A stretch of DNA of 41,283 nucleotides. Source: Natrialbaceae archaeon Tc-Br11_E2g14. Its GTDB lineage: Archaea > Halobacteriota > Halobacteria > Halobacteriales > Natrialbaceae. Location: assembly GCA_001564275.1 (NCBI GenBank), contig LKND01000015.1, forward strand, positions 1 through 41,283, in the 5' to 3' direction. The position numbers were made by a program, and so were the translations under genes. The notes beneath the pieces are model-generated. The model was not told the origin of the DNA and did not search any database. It was given only the letters and a program-made list of their open reading frames with translations. Of this stretch, positions 34,409 through 41,283 are shown piece after piece (the stretch's first letter is position 1; each line of letters starts with the position of its first letter).

Positions 34409-34751
34409 GGTCGCTCCGGGGGCTCGAGCGATCGACGAACGGGTGACGGGCGAGCGAACGCACTGATCCGTCGGTGGTGTCCACGCATCGGACGGGGCTT
34501 CCTCGAGTCGACTCTTTGTTAGCGAGCTGGTACAGCAACGGCGGGTTCGTCAGGGGATTCGTACATCGTGGAGCGCCCATAGTACTGGGTCGCGTGCACC
34601 GATCCGTACTCGTCCGCGAGTGGGTGCCGGCTGACTCGAGTGGCGATTCCCGCTGCCTTAACCCCTGAAAAGCAGTTATCACGGCCCTACTGCACTCGTC
34701 TCTCGTTCTGATAGGATCCCGCTCGAGCGGCAACCTCGATACCGTTGGCAA
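34409..34751. other. gene-free 343 bp between two minus-strand genes
   Basis: I see no coding signal, RNA gene or clear repeat. The part next to 34409 should carry the promoter of the phosphodiesterase/flippase operon, but no strong TATA box stands out. Confidence 0.35.
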
Positions 34752-35510
34752 TTAGAGGTAAGCGGCGTCCCACCGGGTCGCTTTCCGGCGATTCCCACAG
34801 TCGTTACACTGGATTCGGCCCATCGAGTCCATGGCGTTGTCCAGCGAGTCGCAGTTGCCACAGTACCATCCGTAGCGGTCGGTGGCGTCCACGTCGGCGT
34901 AGGCCGCGTAGAAGGGGGCCTTCGAGCCGCGGGCGGGCTCGCCGTAGCTCACGTGACACGTGAGGCCGTCTTCCTCGACGGTTGCCTGTGCACGCCAGTC
35001 GTCGTCCACGTCACCGTCTGCCTCGACGTAGACGTTCTCCGTGTGCGTTTCGTCACCGACGGCGAGTTCGCGGGCGTCGACGCGTTCGAACCCGTGGGCG
35101 CGGTAGAACTCGTTGCCGAATTCGTTCCCCGCGAGGACGGCCCCCTGCAGCTGATCCGCGCCGGCCTCGAAGAGCGCCTCTCTGGTTCTGGCGAGCAACC
35201 GCGCGCCCAGCCCCTCCCCCCGGTTGTCGGGGTCGACGTGAATCCAGTTGATGCGCCCAGTCGCGTGATTGTCACCGAGCAGGCGACTCTCGGAGAAGGC
35301 AATTACCTCGCCGTTGCGATCGACTACCAGGACCAGATGCTCATCATCTTCGAGCAACTCGTGTATCTCGCCTTCCGCCCCGTACCAGTTTGTCGTGGCC
35401 GCGTCGATCGTCGACTCGTCGAGGAAGTCCGTGTAGGTTTCCTCGAGTGAACGACGGGCGATGGTGTGGATCGACTCACGGTCGCCGGCGCTTGCTTCAC
35501 GAACGTTCAT
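34752..35510 (-). CDS. GNAT acetyltransferase fused to a C-terminal zinc ribbon
   Basis: A 252-residue two-domain protein. Residues 1-150 are a GNAT domain with the acetyl-CoA loop NRGEGLGARLL (96-106) and the NEFGNEFYRAHGF end. From about 175 there is a small domain with CxxC pairs C217/C220 and C235/C238 (WYCGNC, QCNDCGN), clearly a zinc ribbon. The conserved look of GEPARGSKAPFYAAY and RYGWYCGNC suggests a haloarchaeal domain of its own (possibly DUF5816; from memory). The start at 35510 (MNVREASAGD) is preferred; the longer frame covers the promoter and overlaps the divergent deacylase gene. A role in protein or tRNA acetylation is open. Confidence 0.85.
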   Translation of the reverse strand: MNVREASAGDRESIHTIARRSLEETYTDFLDESTIDAATTNWYGAEGEIHELLEDDEHLVLVVDRNGEVIAFSESRLLGDNHATGRINWIHVDPDNRGEGLGARLLARTREALFEAGADQLQGAVLAGNEFGNEFYRAHGFERVDARELAVGDETHTENVYVEADGDVDDDWRAQATVEEDGLTCHVSYGEPARGSKAPFYAAYADVDATDRYGWYCGNCDSLDNAMDSMGRIQCNDCGNRRKATRWDAAYL

Positions 35511-35682
35511 ATCTGGACGTTCACGCCCCAGATAGAAAACAACTTCTACAGCTTCCATATCCGGATACGGTGTCGCCGGGGGACGGCTCCCGTTCCATCC
35601 TGCGGATCGCCACTGGTCAACGTGGCCGCTCACCGCGACCGATCTCACCGTGGCCGTTCCCGGCCGGGGAGCACTCCGGTCA

Positions 35683-35690
35683 TTTATATA
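35683..35690 (+). promoter_or_regulatory. TATA box of the deacylase gene
   Basis: TTTATATA is centred about 28 bp before the ATG at 35715, indicating a leaderless transcript. The divergent GNAT gene has its own minus-strand TTTTCTATC near 35532-35540. Confidence 0.65.
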
Positions 35691-35714
35691 GGCTCCGACG
35701 CCCATTGCTCGAGC

Positions 35715-36824
35715 ATGCACGAAGCTCCCGCCGACCGCACGCAGACGACCATTACGGACGGTGGCGTCGAGGATTGGGCGGGCGATGATGCGAACGAGGC
35801 GTTCACCTACAACGGCGGCCGCGTCGACCCCGGCGAGTCGGCGAACATTCGCTACGGTATCAGCGAGACCTACCTGGGGGATCCCGTCCGGATCCCCGTC
35901 ACCGTGATCAACGGCGAACACCCTGGCCCAACCGTCTTTCTCTCGGCAGCGGCCCACGGTGACGAACTCAACGGGATCGAGGTCGTCCGCGAGGTGGCCC
36001 ACGACTGGGACCACAGCGAGTTACACGGGACGCTCGTCTGTCTGCCCGTCATGAACGTCCCAGGCTTCCTCGCCCAGGAGCGCTATCTCCCCATCTACGA
36101 CCGCGACCTCAACCGATCGTTTCCCGGTCGGGAGGACAGTACGAGTGCCCGCCGGATGGCTCACCGCATCTTCACGAACTTCATCGAGCCCTGCGACCTC
36201 GGCATCGACTTTCACACCTCTACTCGCGGGCGGACTAACATGCTCCACGTCCGCGCGGAACTAGAGAACCCCACGGTCGAGCGGCTGGCTCGGGCGTTCA
36301 GTTCCAACGTCATCATCGCCGGGTCGGGCTCGAGTGGCACCCTCCGTCGGGAGGCCACCGCCGAGGGGATCCCGACGATCACCGTCGAAATGGGCGAGGC
36401 CCACCGGTTTCAGCGTCAGTTGATCGATCGCGCGCTGACGGGCGTCGCGAGCGTCCTCGCGGAGGTCGGCTGCCACCGGGAAGCCCCCGTCCACTGGCCT
36501 GGCTGGCGGGTCATCATCGACGACGCGGGCGAGAAGACCTGGCTACGGGCCGACGCCGGTGGCATCGTCGACATGAAACACTCGAGTGGCGATCTCGTCC
36601 GGGAGGGCGAGACGATCTGCGCCATCACAAACCCGTTCAAGGAGGAAGACGACATCGAGACCGTCGAGGCTCCGTTCACTGGTCTGGTCATTGGCGTCCT
36701 GGAGAATCCGGTCGTCTACCCCGGCAACCCGATCTGTCACCTCGTGGGTCTGAACGACACCATTCTCAACGCGCTCGAGCGCGAACTCGAGCACCAGGAC
36801 CCGTTTCTGGAGACCCTCGAGTGA
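35715..36824 (+). CDS. succinylglutamate desuccinylase/aspartoacylase family zinc deacylase
   Basis: A 369-residue M14-like zinc enzyme. Zinc ligands are HGDE (H81, E84) and FHTST (H167); DRDLNRSFPG (R134) would hold the substrate carboxylate and VEMGEAH provides the general base Glu. A C-terminal domain from about 285 (GGIVDMKHSSGDLVREGETI onward) resembles a biotinyl/lipoyl-type barrel, common in this subgroup. Family members remove acyl groups from amino acids such as N-acetyl aspartate or N-succinyl glutamate; here the substrate is unknown. The start at the ATG 35715 fits the TATA spacing. Confidence 0.88.
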   Translation: MHEAPADRTQTTITDGGVEDWAGDDANEAFTYNGGRVDPGESANIRYGISETYLGDPVRIPVTVINGEHPGPTVFLSAAAHGDELNGIEVVREVAHDWDHSELHGTLVCLPVMNVPGFLAQERYLPIYDRDLNRSFPGREDSTSARRMAHRIFTNFIEPCDLGIDFHTSTRGRTNMLHVRAELENPTVERLARAFSSNVIIAGSGSSGTLRREATAEGIPTITVEMGEAHRFQRQLIDRALTGVASVLAEVGCHREAPVHWPGWRVIIDDAGEKTWLRADAGGIVDMKHSSGDLVREGETICAITNPFKEEDDIETVEAPFTGLVIGVLENPVVYPGNPICHLVGLNDTILNALERELEHQDPFLETLE

Positions 36825-36961
36825 TCATCGTTCTCTCGGCCTCGAACGCCGCTGACACCGGTGTTCCCGCGGATCGGCGAGCGTGCGGGCCGAGTGAGTC
36901 CGGTATCGATCCACGCGCCGTCACCGGCTGACAGAACCCGCGGGAGATCGCCAACGGTAAC

Positions 36962-36970
36962 TTCTATACC
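36962..36970 (+). promoter_or_regulatory. TATA-like promoter of sdhCDBA
   Basis: TTCTATACC is centred about 33 bp before the sdhC ATG. A short inverted repeat GGGC-CTAAC-GCCC follows it, between the box and the start codon. Confidence 0.5.
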
Positions 36971-36998
36971 CCCAGGGCCTAACGCCCAACTAGAACGC

Positions 36999-37394
36999 AT
37001 GAGTCAGTCTTACAACCGCGGCCTTATCGAGGACTTCGGACGGTGGAAGGAGTTCTCGGCCGGGATGTGGGCGTGGATCTTCCACAAGTTCACGGGGTGG
37101 GTCCTCATCGGCTACCTGTTCACCCACATCGCGGTATTGAGTAGTGCCCTCGCGGGCCCGGAGGCATACACCGAAACGCTGCAGGGTCTCGAGGCCCTGT
37201 TCGTCGTGCGATTGCTGGAGGTCGGTCTGTTGGCGGTGGCCGTCTTCCACATCCTGAACGGTATTCGCCTCCTCATGGTGGACCTCGGCATTGGCCTCGA
37301 CGCACAGGATAAGTCGTTCTACCTATCGTTGCTCATCACGGGCGCGATCGCGGTAGCGAGTGTGCCAACGTTCATGACGGATGTGGGATTCTAA
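36999..37394 (+). CDS. sdhC: succinate dehydrogenase cytochrome b subunit
   Basis: A 131-residue membrane anchor with three helices (about 25-47, 68-90 and 107-126). The motif [20 protein letters not shown] (H29, H43) and FHILNGIRL (H84) match the SdhC family, where a His in helix 2 binds haem b and the H-x-x-TG region lines the quinone site. First gene of the operon; the stop shares a base with the sdhD start (TAATG). The product anchors the soluble subunits and passes electrons to menaquinone. Confidence 0.94.
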   Translation: MSQSYNRGLIEDFGRWKEFSAGMWAWIFHKFTGWVLIGYLFTHIAVLSSALAGPEAYTETLQGLEALFVVRLLEVGLLAVAVFHILNGIRLLMVDLGIGLDAQDKSFYLSLLITGAIAVASVPTFMTDVGF

Positions 37395-37765
37395 TGGCTG
37401 AACGCTACTCCTCTTTCACACCGGGTGGGACGGCATGGCTACTCCAGCGCGTGACCGCAGTCTTTCTGATCTTCGCGCTGGCATTTCACTTCTTCCTGTT
37501 GCACTTCGTCAACCACGCCTGGGAGATCGAGTTTGCCGGGACGCAAGCGCGGATGCAGGATCTAGGTTACTTCATCACGATGATCCTGTTCCTGATCACG
37601 GCAACGTTCCACGGCGTCAACGGCGTCTACAATGCCCTGATCAACCAGGGTCTCACCGGCACCCCACGCAAGGTCGTGCTGGCGATCCTGGTGCTCGCGA
37701 GCCTCGCCCTGGTCGGCCAGGGCATCTGGGTCGCCATCGAGATGCGCGGAGGGCTGATCCTATGA
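37394..37765 (+). CDS. sdhD: succinate dehydrogenase membrane subunit
   Basis: A 123-residue anchor with three helices (about 14-38, 58-80 and 92-114). Histidines H32, H37 and H41 in AFHFFLLHFVNHAW and H73 in TATFHGVNGVYN are candidate haem or quinone-site residues; TFHGVNGVYN mirrors FHILNGIRL in SdhC. Overlaps sdhB by four bases (ATGA). With SdhC it makes the quinone-reducing membrane part. Confidence 0.93.
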   Translation: MAERYSSFTPGGTAWLLQRVTAVFLIFALAFHFFLLHFVNHAWEIEFAGTQARMQDLGYFITMILFLITATFHGVNGVYNALINQGLTGTPRKVVLAILVLASLALVGQGIWVAIEMRGGLIL

Positions 37766-38667
37766 GTACACAAGAACAAAAACCAGAACCCGATACGGAA
37801 CCGGAAGAACCCGAGAGCCAGGAGGCTCCAGTCGAACAGCGCGCACCGGCCTCCCCCCAGCAACGGCGCATGCAGCGCAAGGCGAGTAACCTGGCCGAAC
37901 GCGAACGCCAGGCCGCCGAGGACGAGGCCAAACTCGAGGGAGACACGGTCCACCTCAAGGTGTTCCGGTTCGATCCCGAGGTCGCGAACAAGCAGGAACC
38001 GCGCTTCGACGACTTCCACGTCCCCCTCGAGCGCGGGATGACCGTCCTCGACGCGCTGATCTACGCCCGCGACGAGTACGACTCCTCGCTGACCTTCCGA
38101 CACTCCTGTCGGCAGGCGATCTGTGGCTCTGACGCCTTCTTCGTCAACGGCTCCCAGCGGTTGGGCTGTAAGACCCAGCTCTCCGAACTCGACCAGCCCG
38201 TTCGCGTGGAGCCACTTCCCCACCAGGAGGTCGTCAAAGACCTGGTCGTGGACATGGAACACTTCTACGACCAGATGCACAGCGTCGAACCCTACATGCA
38301 ACAGGAGGACCTCCCCGAGGGCGACTTAGCGGAGATGCGCCAGTCACGCGAAAACCGCGAGAAAATCAAGATGTCCACCCGGTGCATCTGGTGTGGGGCG
38401 TGTATGTCCTCGTGCAACATCGCGGCCGGTGACAATCAGTATCTGGGGCCGGCAGCGATCAACAAGGCCTACCGATTCGCGATGGACGAGCGAGAAGACG
38501 AGGAGATCAAGGAGCATCGACTGCGCATCATCGAGCAGGAACACGGCGTCTGGCGCTGCCAGACCCAGTTCTCCTGTACGGAGGTCTGTCCGAAGGACAT
38601 CCCACTCACCGAGCACATTCAGGAGCTCAAGCGTGAGGCAGTCAAGAAAAACCTGAAATTCTGGTAA
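37762..38667 (+). CDS. sdhB: succinate dehydrogenase iron-sulfur subunit
   Basis: A 301-residue protein that carries three clusters: 2Fe-2S bound by C116, C121, D124 and C136 (SCRQAICGSDAF, GC), 4Fe-4S by C208, C211, C214 and C276, and 3Fe-4S by C218, C266 and C272. Asp124 replaces one Cys of the 2Fe-2S set, as in many homologues. The first 60 residues are Pro/Glu/Gln-rich and not part of the conserved fold, making this form longer than the bacterial one. The frame is open further upstream but the ATG at 37762, coupled to the sdhD stop, is the clear start. Confidence 0.96.
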   Translation: MSTQEQKPEPDTEPEEPESQEAPVEQRAPASPQQRRMQRKASNLAERERQAAEDEAKLEGDTVHLKVFRFDPEVANKQEPRFDDFHVPLERGMTVLDALIYARDEYDSSLTFRHSCRQAICGSDAFFVNGSQRLGCKTQLSELDQPVRVEPLPHQEVVKDLVVDMEHFYDQMHSVEPYMQQEDLPEGDLAEMRQSRENREKIKMSTRCIWCGACMSSCNIAAGDNQYLGPAAINKAYRFAMDEREDEEIKEHRLRIIEQEHGVWRCQTQFSCTEVCPKDIPLTEHIQELKREAVKKNLKFW

Positions 38668-38669
38668 CT

Positions 38670-40514
38670 ATGTACGAACACGACGTCATCGTGGTCGGCG
38701 CCGGCGGTGCCGGCCTCAGAGCGGCAATCGCAGCACACGAGGCGGGAGCGGACGTGGCCATGGTCACGAAACTGCACCCGGTCCGGAGCCACACCGGTGC
38801 GGCCGAAGGTGGCATCAACGCCGCCCTCCGGGAGGGCGACGACTGGGAACTCCACGCCTACGACACCATGAAGGGCTCGGACTACCTGGGCGACGCCCCC
38901 GCCATCGAAACGCTCGCAAAGGACGCCCCCGAGGATACGATCACGCTCGAGCACTGGGGCATGCCCTTCTCCCGCGAGGACGACGGCACGGTCTCCCAGC
39001 GCCCCTTCGGTGGCCTCTCGTTCCCCCGAACGACCTACGCCGGGGCGGAGACGGGCCATCACCTCCTGCACGTCCTCTACGAGCAGGTCGTCAAACGCGG
39101 CATCCAGGTCTACGACGAGTGGTTCGTGATGAACCTGGCGGTCACCGACGAACCCGACCCGAACGACCGGACCTGCCACGGCGTCGTCGCCTACGACGTC
39201 CAGTCCGGGAAGATCGAGGGCTTCAAGGCCACAAACGGGGTCATCATCGCGACCGGTGGTCCCGGCCAGGCGTTCGATCACACCACCAACGCCGTCTCCT
39301 GTACCGGTGACGGGCAAGCCATGGCCTACCGCGCGGGCGTCCCGCTCGAGGACATGGAGTTCGTCCAGTTCCACCCGACGACCCTTCCCTCGACGGGGGT
39401 CCTCATCTCCGAGGGGGTCCGCGGTGAGGGTGGGATCCTCTACAACGAAGACGGCGAGCGGTTCATGTTCGAACACGGCTACGCGAACAACGACGGCGAA
39501 CTCGCCAGCCGCGACGTCGTCTCCCGCGCCGAGTTGACGGAGGTCAACGAGGGTCGTGGCGTCGAGGACGAGTACGTCCACCTCGACATGCGCCATCTGG
39601 GTGCCGAACGGATTCTGGACCGCCTCGAGAACATCCTGCACCTGGCGGAGGACTTCGAGGGTGTCGACGGTCTCGTCGAGCCGATGCCGGTCAAACCCGG
39701 CCAGCACTACGAGATGGGCGGCATCGAGACCGACGAAAACGGCGAGACCTGCATCGACGGACTCTACGCCGCGGGCGAGTGTGCCTGTGTCTCCGTCCAC
39801 GGGGCGAACCGCCTCGGCGGGAACGCCTTGCCCGAACTCGTGGTCTTCGGCAAGCGAGCCGGCTATCACGCCGCTGGCGCGGACCTGGGCGAGGCGGCAA
39901 TCGAGACGGGATACAGCGAGGACGTCGAGGACGAGACCAACCCCGACCTGCCGGTCACCCCTGGCGAGGCCGGCCTCGAGCCTGCTGGCGGGGCGGTCGC
40001 CGCTGACGGCAGCGGCCAGGTCCTCGACGAAGCGGACGTCCTCGAGCGTGCCGTCGAGGCCGAACGCGCCCGAACAGAGCGCCTGATGGAGCGTGAGGAC
40101 GGCGTCAAACACGCCGACGTCCGCGCGAAATTGCAGCGTGCGATGACCCGAGACGTCAACGTCTTCCGCGAAGCGGAGGGACTCAAACGCGCCCTGCGTG
40201 AGATCCGTGAGTGTCGCGAACTGTACCAGGAGGTGGCCGTGCAGGATCCATCGCGGACGTTCAACACGGACCTGCAGATGACCTACGAGACGCGCAACCT
40301 GATCGACATCGCCGAGACGATCGCGCTCGGGGCACTCGTGCGCAACGAGTTCCGCGGGGCCCACTGGCGACTCGAGAACCAGGTGCGCGACGACGAGAAC
40401 TGGCTCAAACACACGCTGATCTCCTGGAACGGCGGCAAACCCTCGATCTGGTATCGGCCCGTGATCCTCGAGGGCGAAGCGAAGACCTACGAGCCGAAAG
40501 TCCGCAGCTACTGA
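38670..40514 (+). CDS. sdhA: succinate dehydrogenase flavoprotein subunit
   Basis: Oxidises succinate to fumarate. The 614-residue protein has the FAD-binding GAGGAG (10-15), the His that carries the covalent flavin (H41 in RSHTGAAEGG), the substrate region QFHPTTLPSTG and the C-terminal NELVV/HGANRLGGNALPE flavin contacts. It begins two bases after sdhB. Full length and typical; an acidic, Ala/Gly-rich segment around 410-450 is the only loop extension. Electrons go to SdhB and to menaquinone. Confidence 0.97.
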   Translation: MYEHDVIVVGAGGAGLRAAIAAHEAGADVAMVTKLHPVRSHTGAAEGGINAALREGDDWELHAYDTMKGSDYLGDAPAIETLAKDAPEDTITLEHWGMPFSREDDGTVSQRPFGGLSFPRTTYAGAETGHHLLHVLYEQVVKRGIQVYDEWFVMNLAVTDEPDPNDRTCHGVVAYDVQSGKIEGFKATNGVIIATGGPGQAFDHTTNAVSCTGDGQAMAYRAGVPLEDMEFVQFHPTTLPSTGVLISEGVRGEGGILYNEDGERFMFEHGYANNDGELASRDVVSRAELTEVNEGRGVEDEYVHLDMRHLGAERILDRLENILHLAEDFEGVDGLVEPMPVKPGQHYEMGGIETDENGETCIDGLYAAGECACVSVHGANRLGGNALPELVVFGKRAGYHAAGADLGEAAIETGYSEDVEDETNPDLPVTPGEAGLEPAGGAVAADGSGQVLDEADVLERAVEAERARTERLMEREDGVKHADVRAKLQRAMTRDVNVFREAEGLKRALREIRECRELYQEVAVQDPSRTFNTDLQMTYETRNLIDIAETIALGALVRNEFRGAHWRLENQVRDDENWLKHTLISWNGGKPSIWYRPVILEGEAKTYEPKVRSY

Positions 40515-40623
40515 CCCACACTGGGTTTCGTGATCCCCGGATAGGCGGCTACACAGCCCTGATATCTGTCTTATAGATGCTAGAATGTCCACCATACAGC
40601 CGTGGTACCGCGACACTCGCAAG

Positions 40624-40633
40624 CCTTAACCGT
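40624..40633 (+). promoter_or_regulatory. promoter element of the cold-shock gene
   Basis: CCTTAACCGT, the same ten bases as before aIF1A, is centred about 30 bp before the ATG at 40658. It overlaps a small inverted repeat CCTTA-ACCG-TAAGG. Confidence 0.5.
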
Positions 40634-40657
40634 AAGGTGGGCATACATTTGTTCGTA

Positions 40658-40852
40658 ATGGCGAAAGGTAACGTTGATTTCTTCAACGACACAGGCGGCT
40701 ACGGTTTCATTTCGACGGACGACGCGGACGATGACGTTTTCTTCCACATGGAAGACGTCGGCGGCCCGGACCTCGAAGAAGGCACCGAGATCGAATTCGA
40801 CATCGAACAGGCCCCCAAAGGCCCACGCGCGACGAACGTCGTCCGCAACTAA
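40658..40852 (+). CDS. cspA: cold-shock domain protein
   Basis: A 64-residue nucleic-acid-binding OB-fold protein. RNP1 is GGYGFIS (13-19) and RNP2 is DVFFH (26-30), with the aromatic residues that stack on single-stranded RNA or DNA. It is acidic, as in halophiles. Such proteins act as RNA chaperones and need not be cold-induced. The ATG at 40658 gives the usual MAKGNVDFFN; the ORF extension to 40577 lies in the promoter. A strong hairpin follows the stop. Confidence 0.95.
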   Translation: MAKGNVDFFNDTGGYGFISTDDADDDVFFHMEDVGGPDLEEGTEIEFDIEQAPKGPRATNVVRN

Positions 40853-40856
40853 CTCT

Positions 40857-40886
40857 TTCAGTTCGTCGTCGTGAGACGACGCTGAA
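40857..40886 (+). terminator. hairpin terminator of the cold-shock gene
   Basis: TTCAG-tt-CGTCGTC-gtga-GACGACG-CTGAA forms a long stem with a two-base bulge, starting four bases after the stop codon and followed by CGCATTTTAC. Placement and stability suit a transcription terminator. Confidence 0.65.
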
Positions 40887-41084
40887 CGCATTTTACACAC
40901 TCTCGAGCACTCGCTCCGTCGACAGCTGCTACCCGCTCGAACAGAGGCGTGGCAATCGCTTTCGCAGGCTCTTTGCCCGTCGACGCGAATCCGCAGGTAT
41001 GTGCGTGGGAGTGATGTCTGAGGGGCGTGGACGACACGGTCCATCGATGGGGCCGTTCACTCGCGGTGTTCGGAGGCGGCGCTG

Positions 41085-41283
41085 ATGGTTGGTGGTGGAC
41101 GAAGTGCCCTCGATGCGACCGACATTCGACGACTGAAGCTCGGGTTCGTGGGTCTCGTCGGCGTCTCCGGGACGATGATGGGCGTCCAGGCCGGTGGTGG
41201 CCTCGAGCTGATCGCACTGACGACGCTCGTTGGCGTCCTCGCCGGCATCGCGCTGCTGTGGTATCTGACGTGGGTCGCGGCTA
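41085..41283 (+). CDS. membrane protein, N-terminal part (cut by window end)
   Basis: The frame starts at an ATG at 41085 and runs to the edge without a stop. The 66 visible residues begin MVGGGRSALDATDIRRLKLG and then contain two hydrophobic stretches (about 20-37, FVGLVGVSGTMMGVQAGG, and 39-64, LELIALTTLVGVLAGIALLWYL). The arrangement is that of a small multi-spanning membrane protein, basic side inside. The family is not recognised. The 230 bp before it hold the terminator of the cold-shock gene and no clear TATA box. Confidence 0.6.
   Translation, partial: MVGGGRSALDATDIRRLKLGFVGLVGVSGTMMGVQAGGGLELIALTTLVGVLAGIALLWYLTWVAA

Noticed and set aside
35466-35714. N-terminal extension of the deacylase gene
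   Set aside because: It covers the TATA box at 35683-35690 and overlaps the divergent GNAT gene.
38619-40622. 667-codon minus-strand frame opposite sdhA
   Set aside because: sdhA is unmistakable on the other strand. The antisense product is a Val/Asp/Gly-rich shadow without motifs.

Overview
The window is a stretch of chromosome from a haloarchaeon, most likely of the Natrialbaceae type. The base composition is GC-rich, with Leu-Glu pairs very often written CTCGAG, and the proteins are strongly acidic. TATA-like boxes often lie 25-33 bp upstream of start codons, which suggests leaderless mRNAs. Marker genes are archaeal or haloarchaeal: aIF1A, a halocyanin-like blue copper lipoprotein, LysW-type carrier-protein arginine synthesis, Tat lipoprotein signals and membrane-anchored winged-helix proteins. 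No transposase, integrase, CRISPR array or rRNA was found.

Layout. 1-1787: the 5' part of a sugar-phosphate nucleotidyltransferase (cut by the left edge) and a small Nudix hydrolase. 2164-11495 (all minus strand): the complete route from glutamate to arginine on a carrier protein. It lies in two transcription units, argG-argH and argW-argX-argC-argB-argD-argE-argF, whose genes overlap or nearly touch. argW (54 codons, 8447-8611) is the small LysW-like carrier. 11823-17093: a membrane winged-helix protein, a 2H phosphoesterase, a sulfatase-fold protein, truA, a small membrane protein and aIF1A. 17425-19754 (minus): an acidic-repeat lipoprotein, a nested inverted repeat, a halocyanin-like protein and an MFS transporter. 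20066-27459 (plus): O-acetylhomoserine sulfhydrylase and homoserine O-acetyltransferase, two related membrane proteins of unknown function, hisG and a MATE exporter. 27672-28196: tRNA-Arg(CCG), followed by 450 bp of gene-free DNA containing a second copy of the tRNA 3' end and other remnants of integration or repeats. 28197-36824: cupin, two GNAT acetyltransferases (one with a C-terminal zinc ribbon), an epoxide-hydrolase-like enzyme, two small unknown proteins, a Wzx/MATE-like flippase coupled to an AlkP-superfamily phosphodiesterase, and a zinc deacylase. 36999-40514: the succinate dehydrogenase operon sdhCDBA. 40658-41283: a cold-shock protein with a strong terminator hairpin and the start of a membrane protein cut by the right edge.

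How the genes work together. ArgX attaches glutamate to the C-terminal Glu of ArgW. ArgB, ArgC and ArgD phosphorylate, reduce and aminate the carried residue, ArgE releases ornithine, and ArgF, ArgG and ArgH complete arginine. The met pair converts homoserine to homocysteine through O-acetylhomoserine. sdhCDBA links the citric acid cycle to the respiratory chain, and the halocyanin-like protein is a possible electron carrier at the cell surface. The flippase/phosphodiesterase pair, and perhaps the nucleotidyltransferase, suggest surface glycan work.

Nothing in the window looks like a new multi-gene defence or conflict system. The most unusual points are an in-frame insert built of two adjacent hairpins inside argB, the tRNA-Arg att-like repeats, the nested palindrome beside the halocyanin gene, and a tandem pair of uncharacterised membrane proteins. 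All calls come from reading the sequence; no database search was run.
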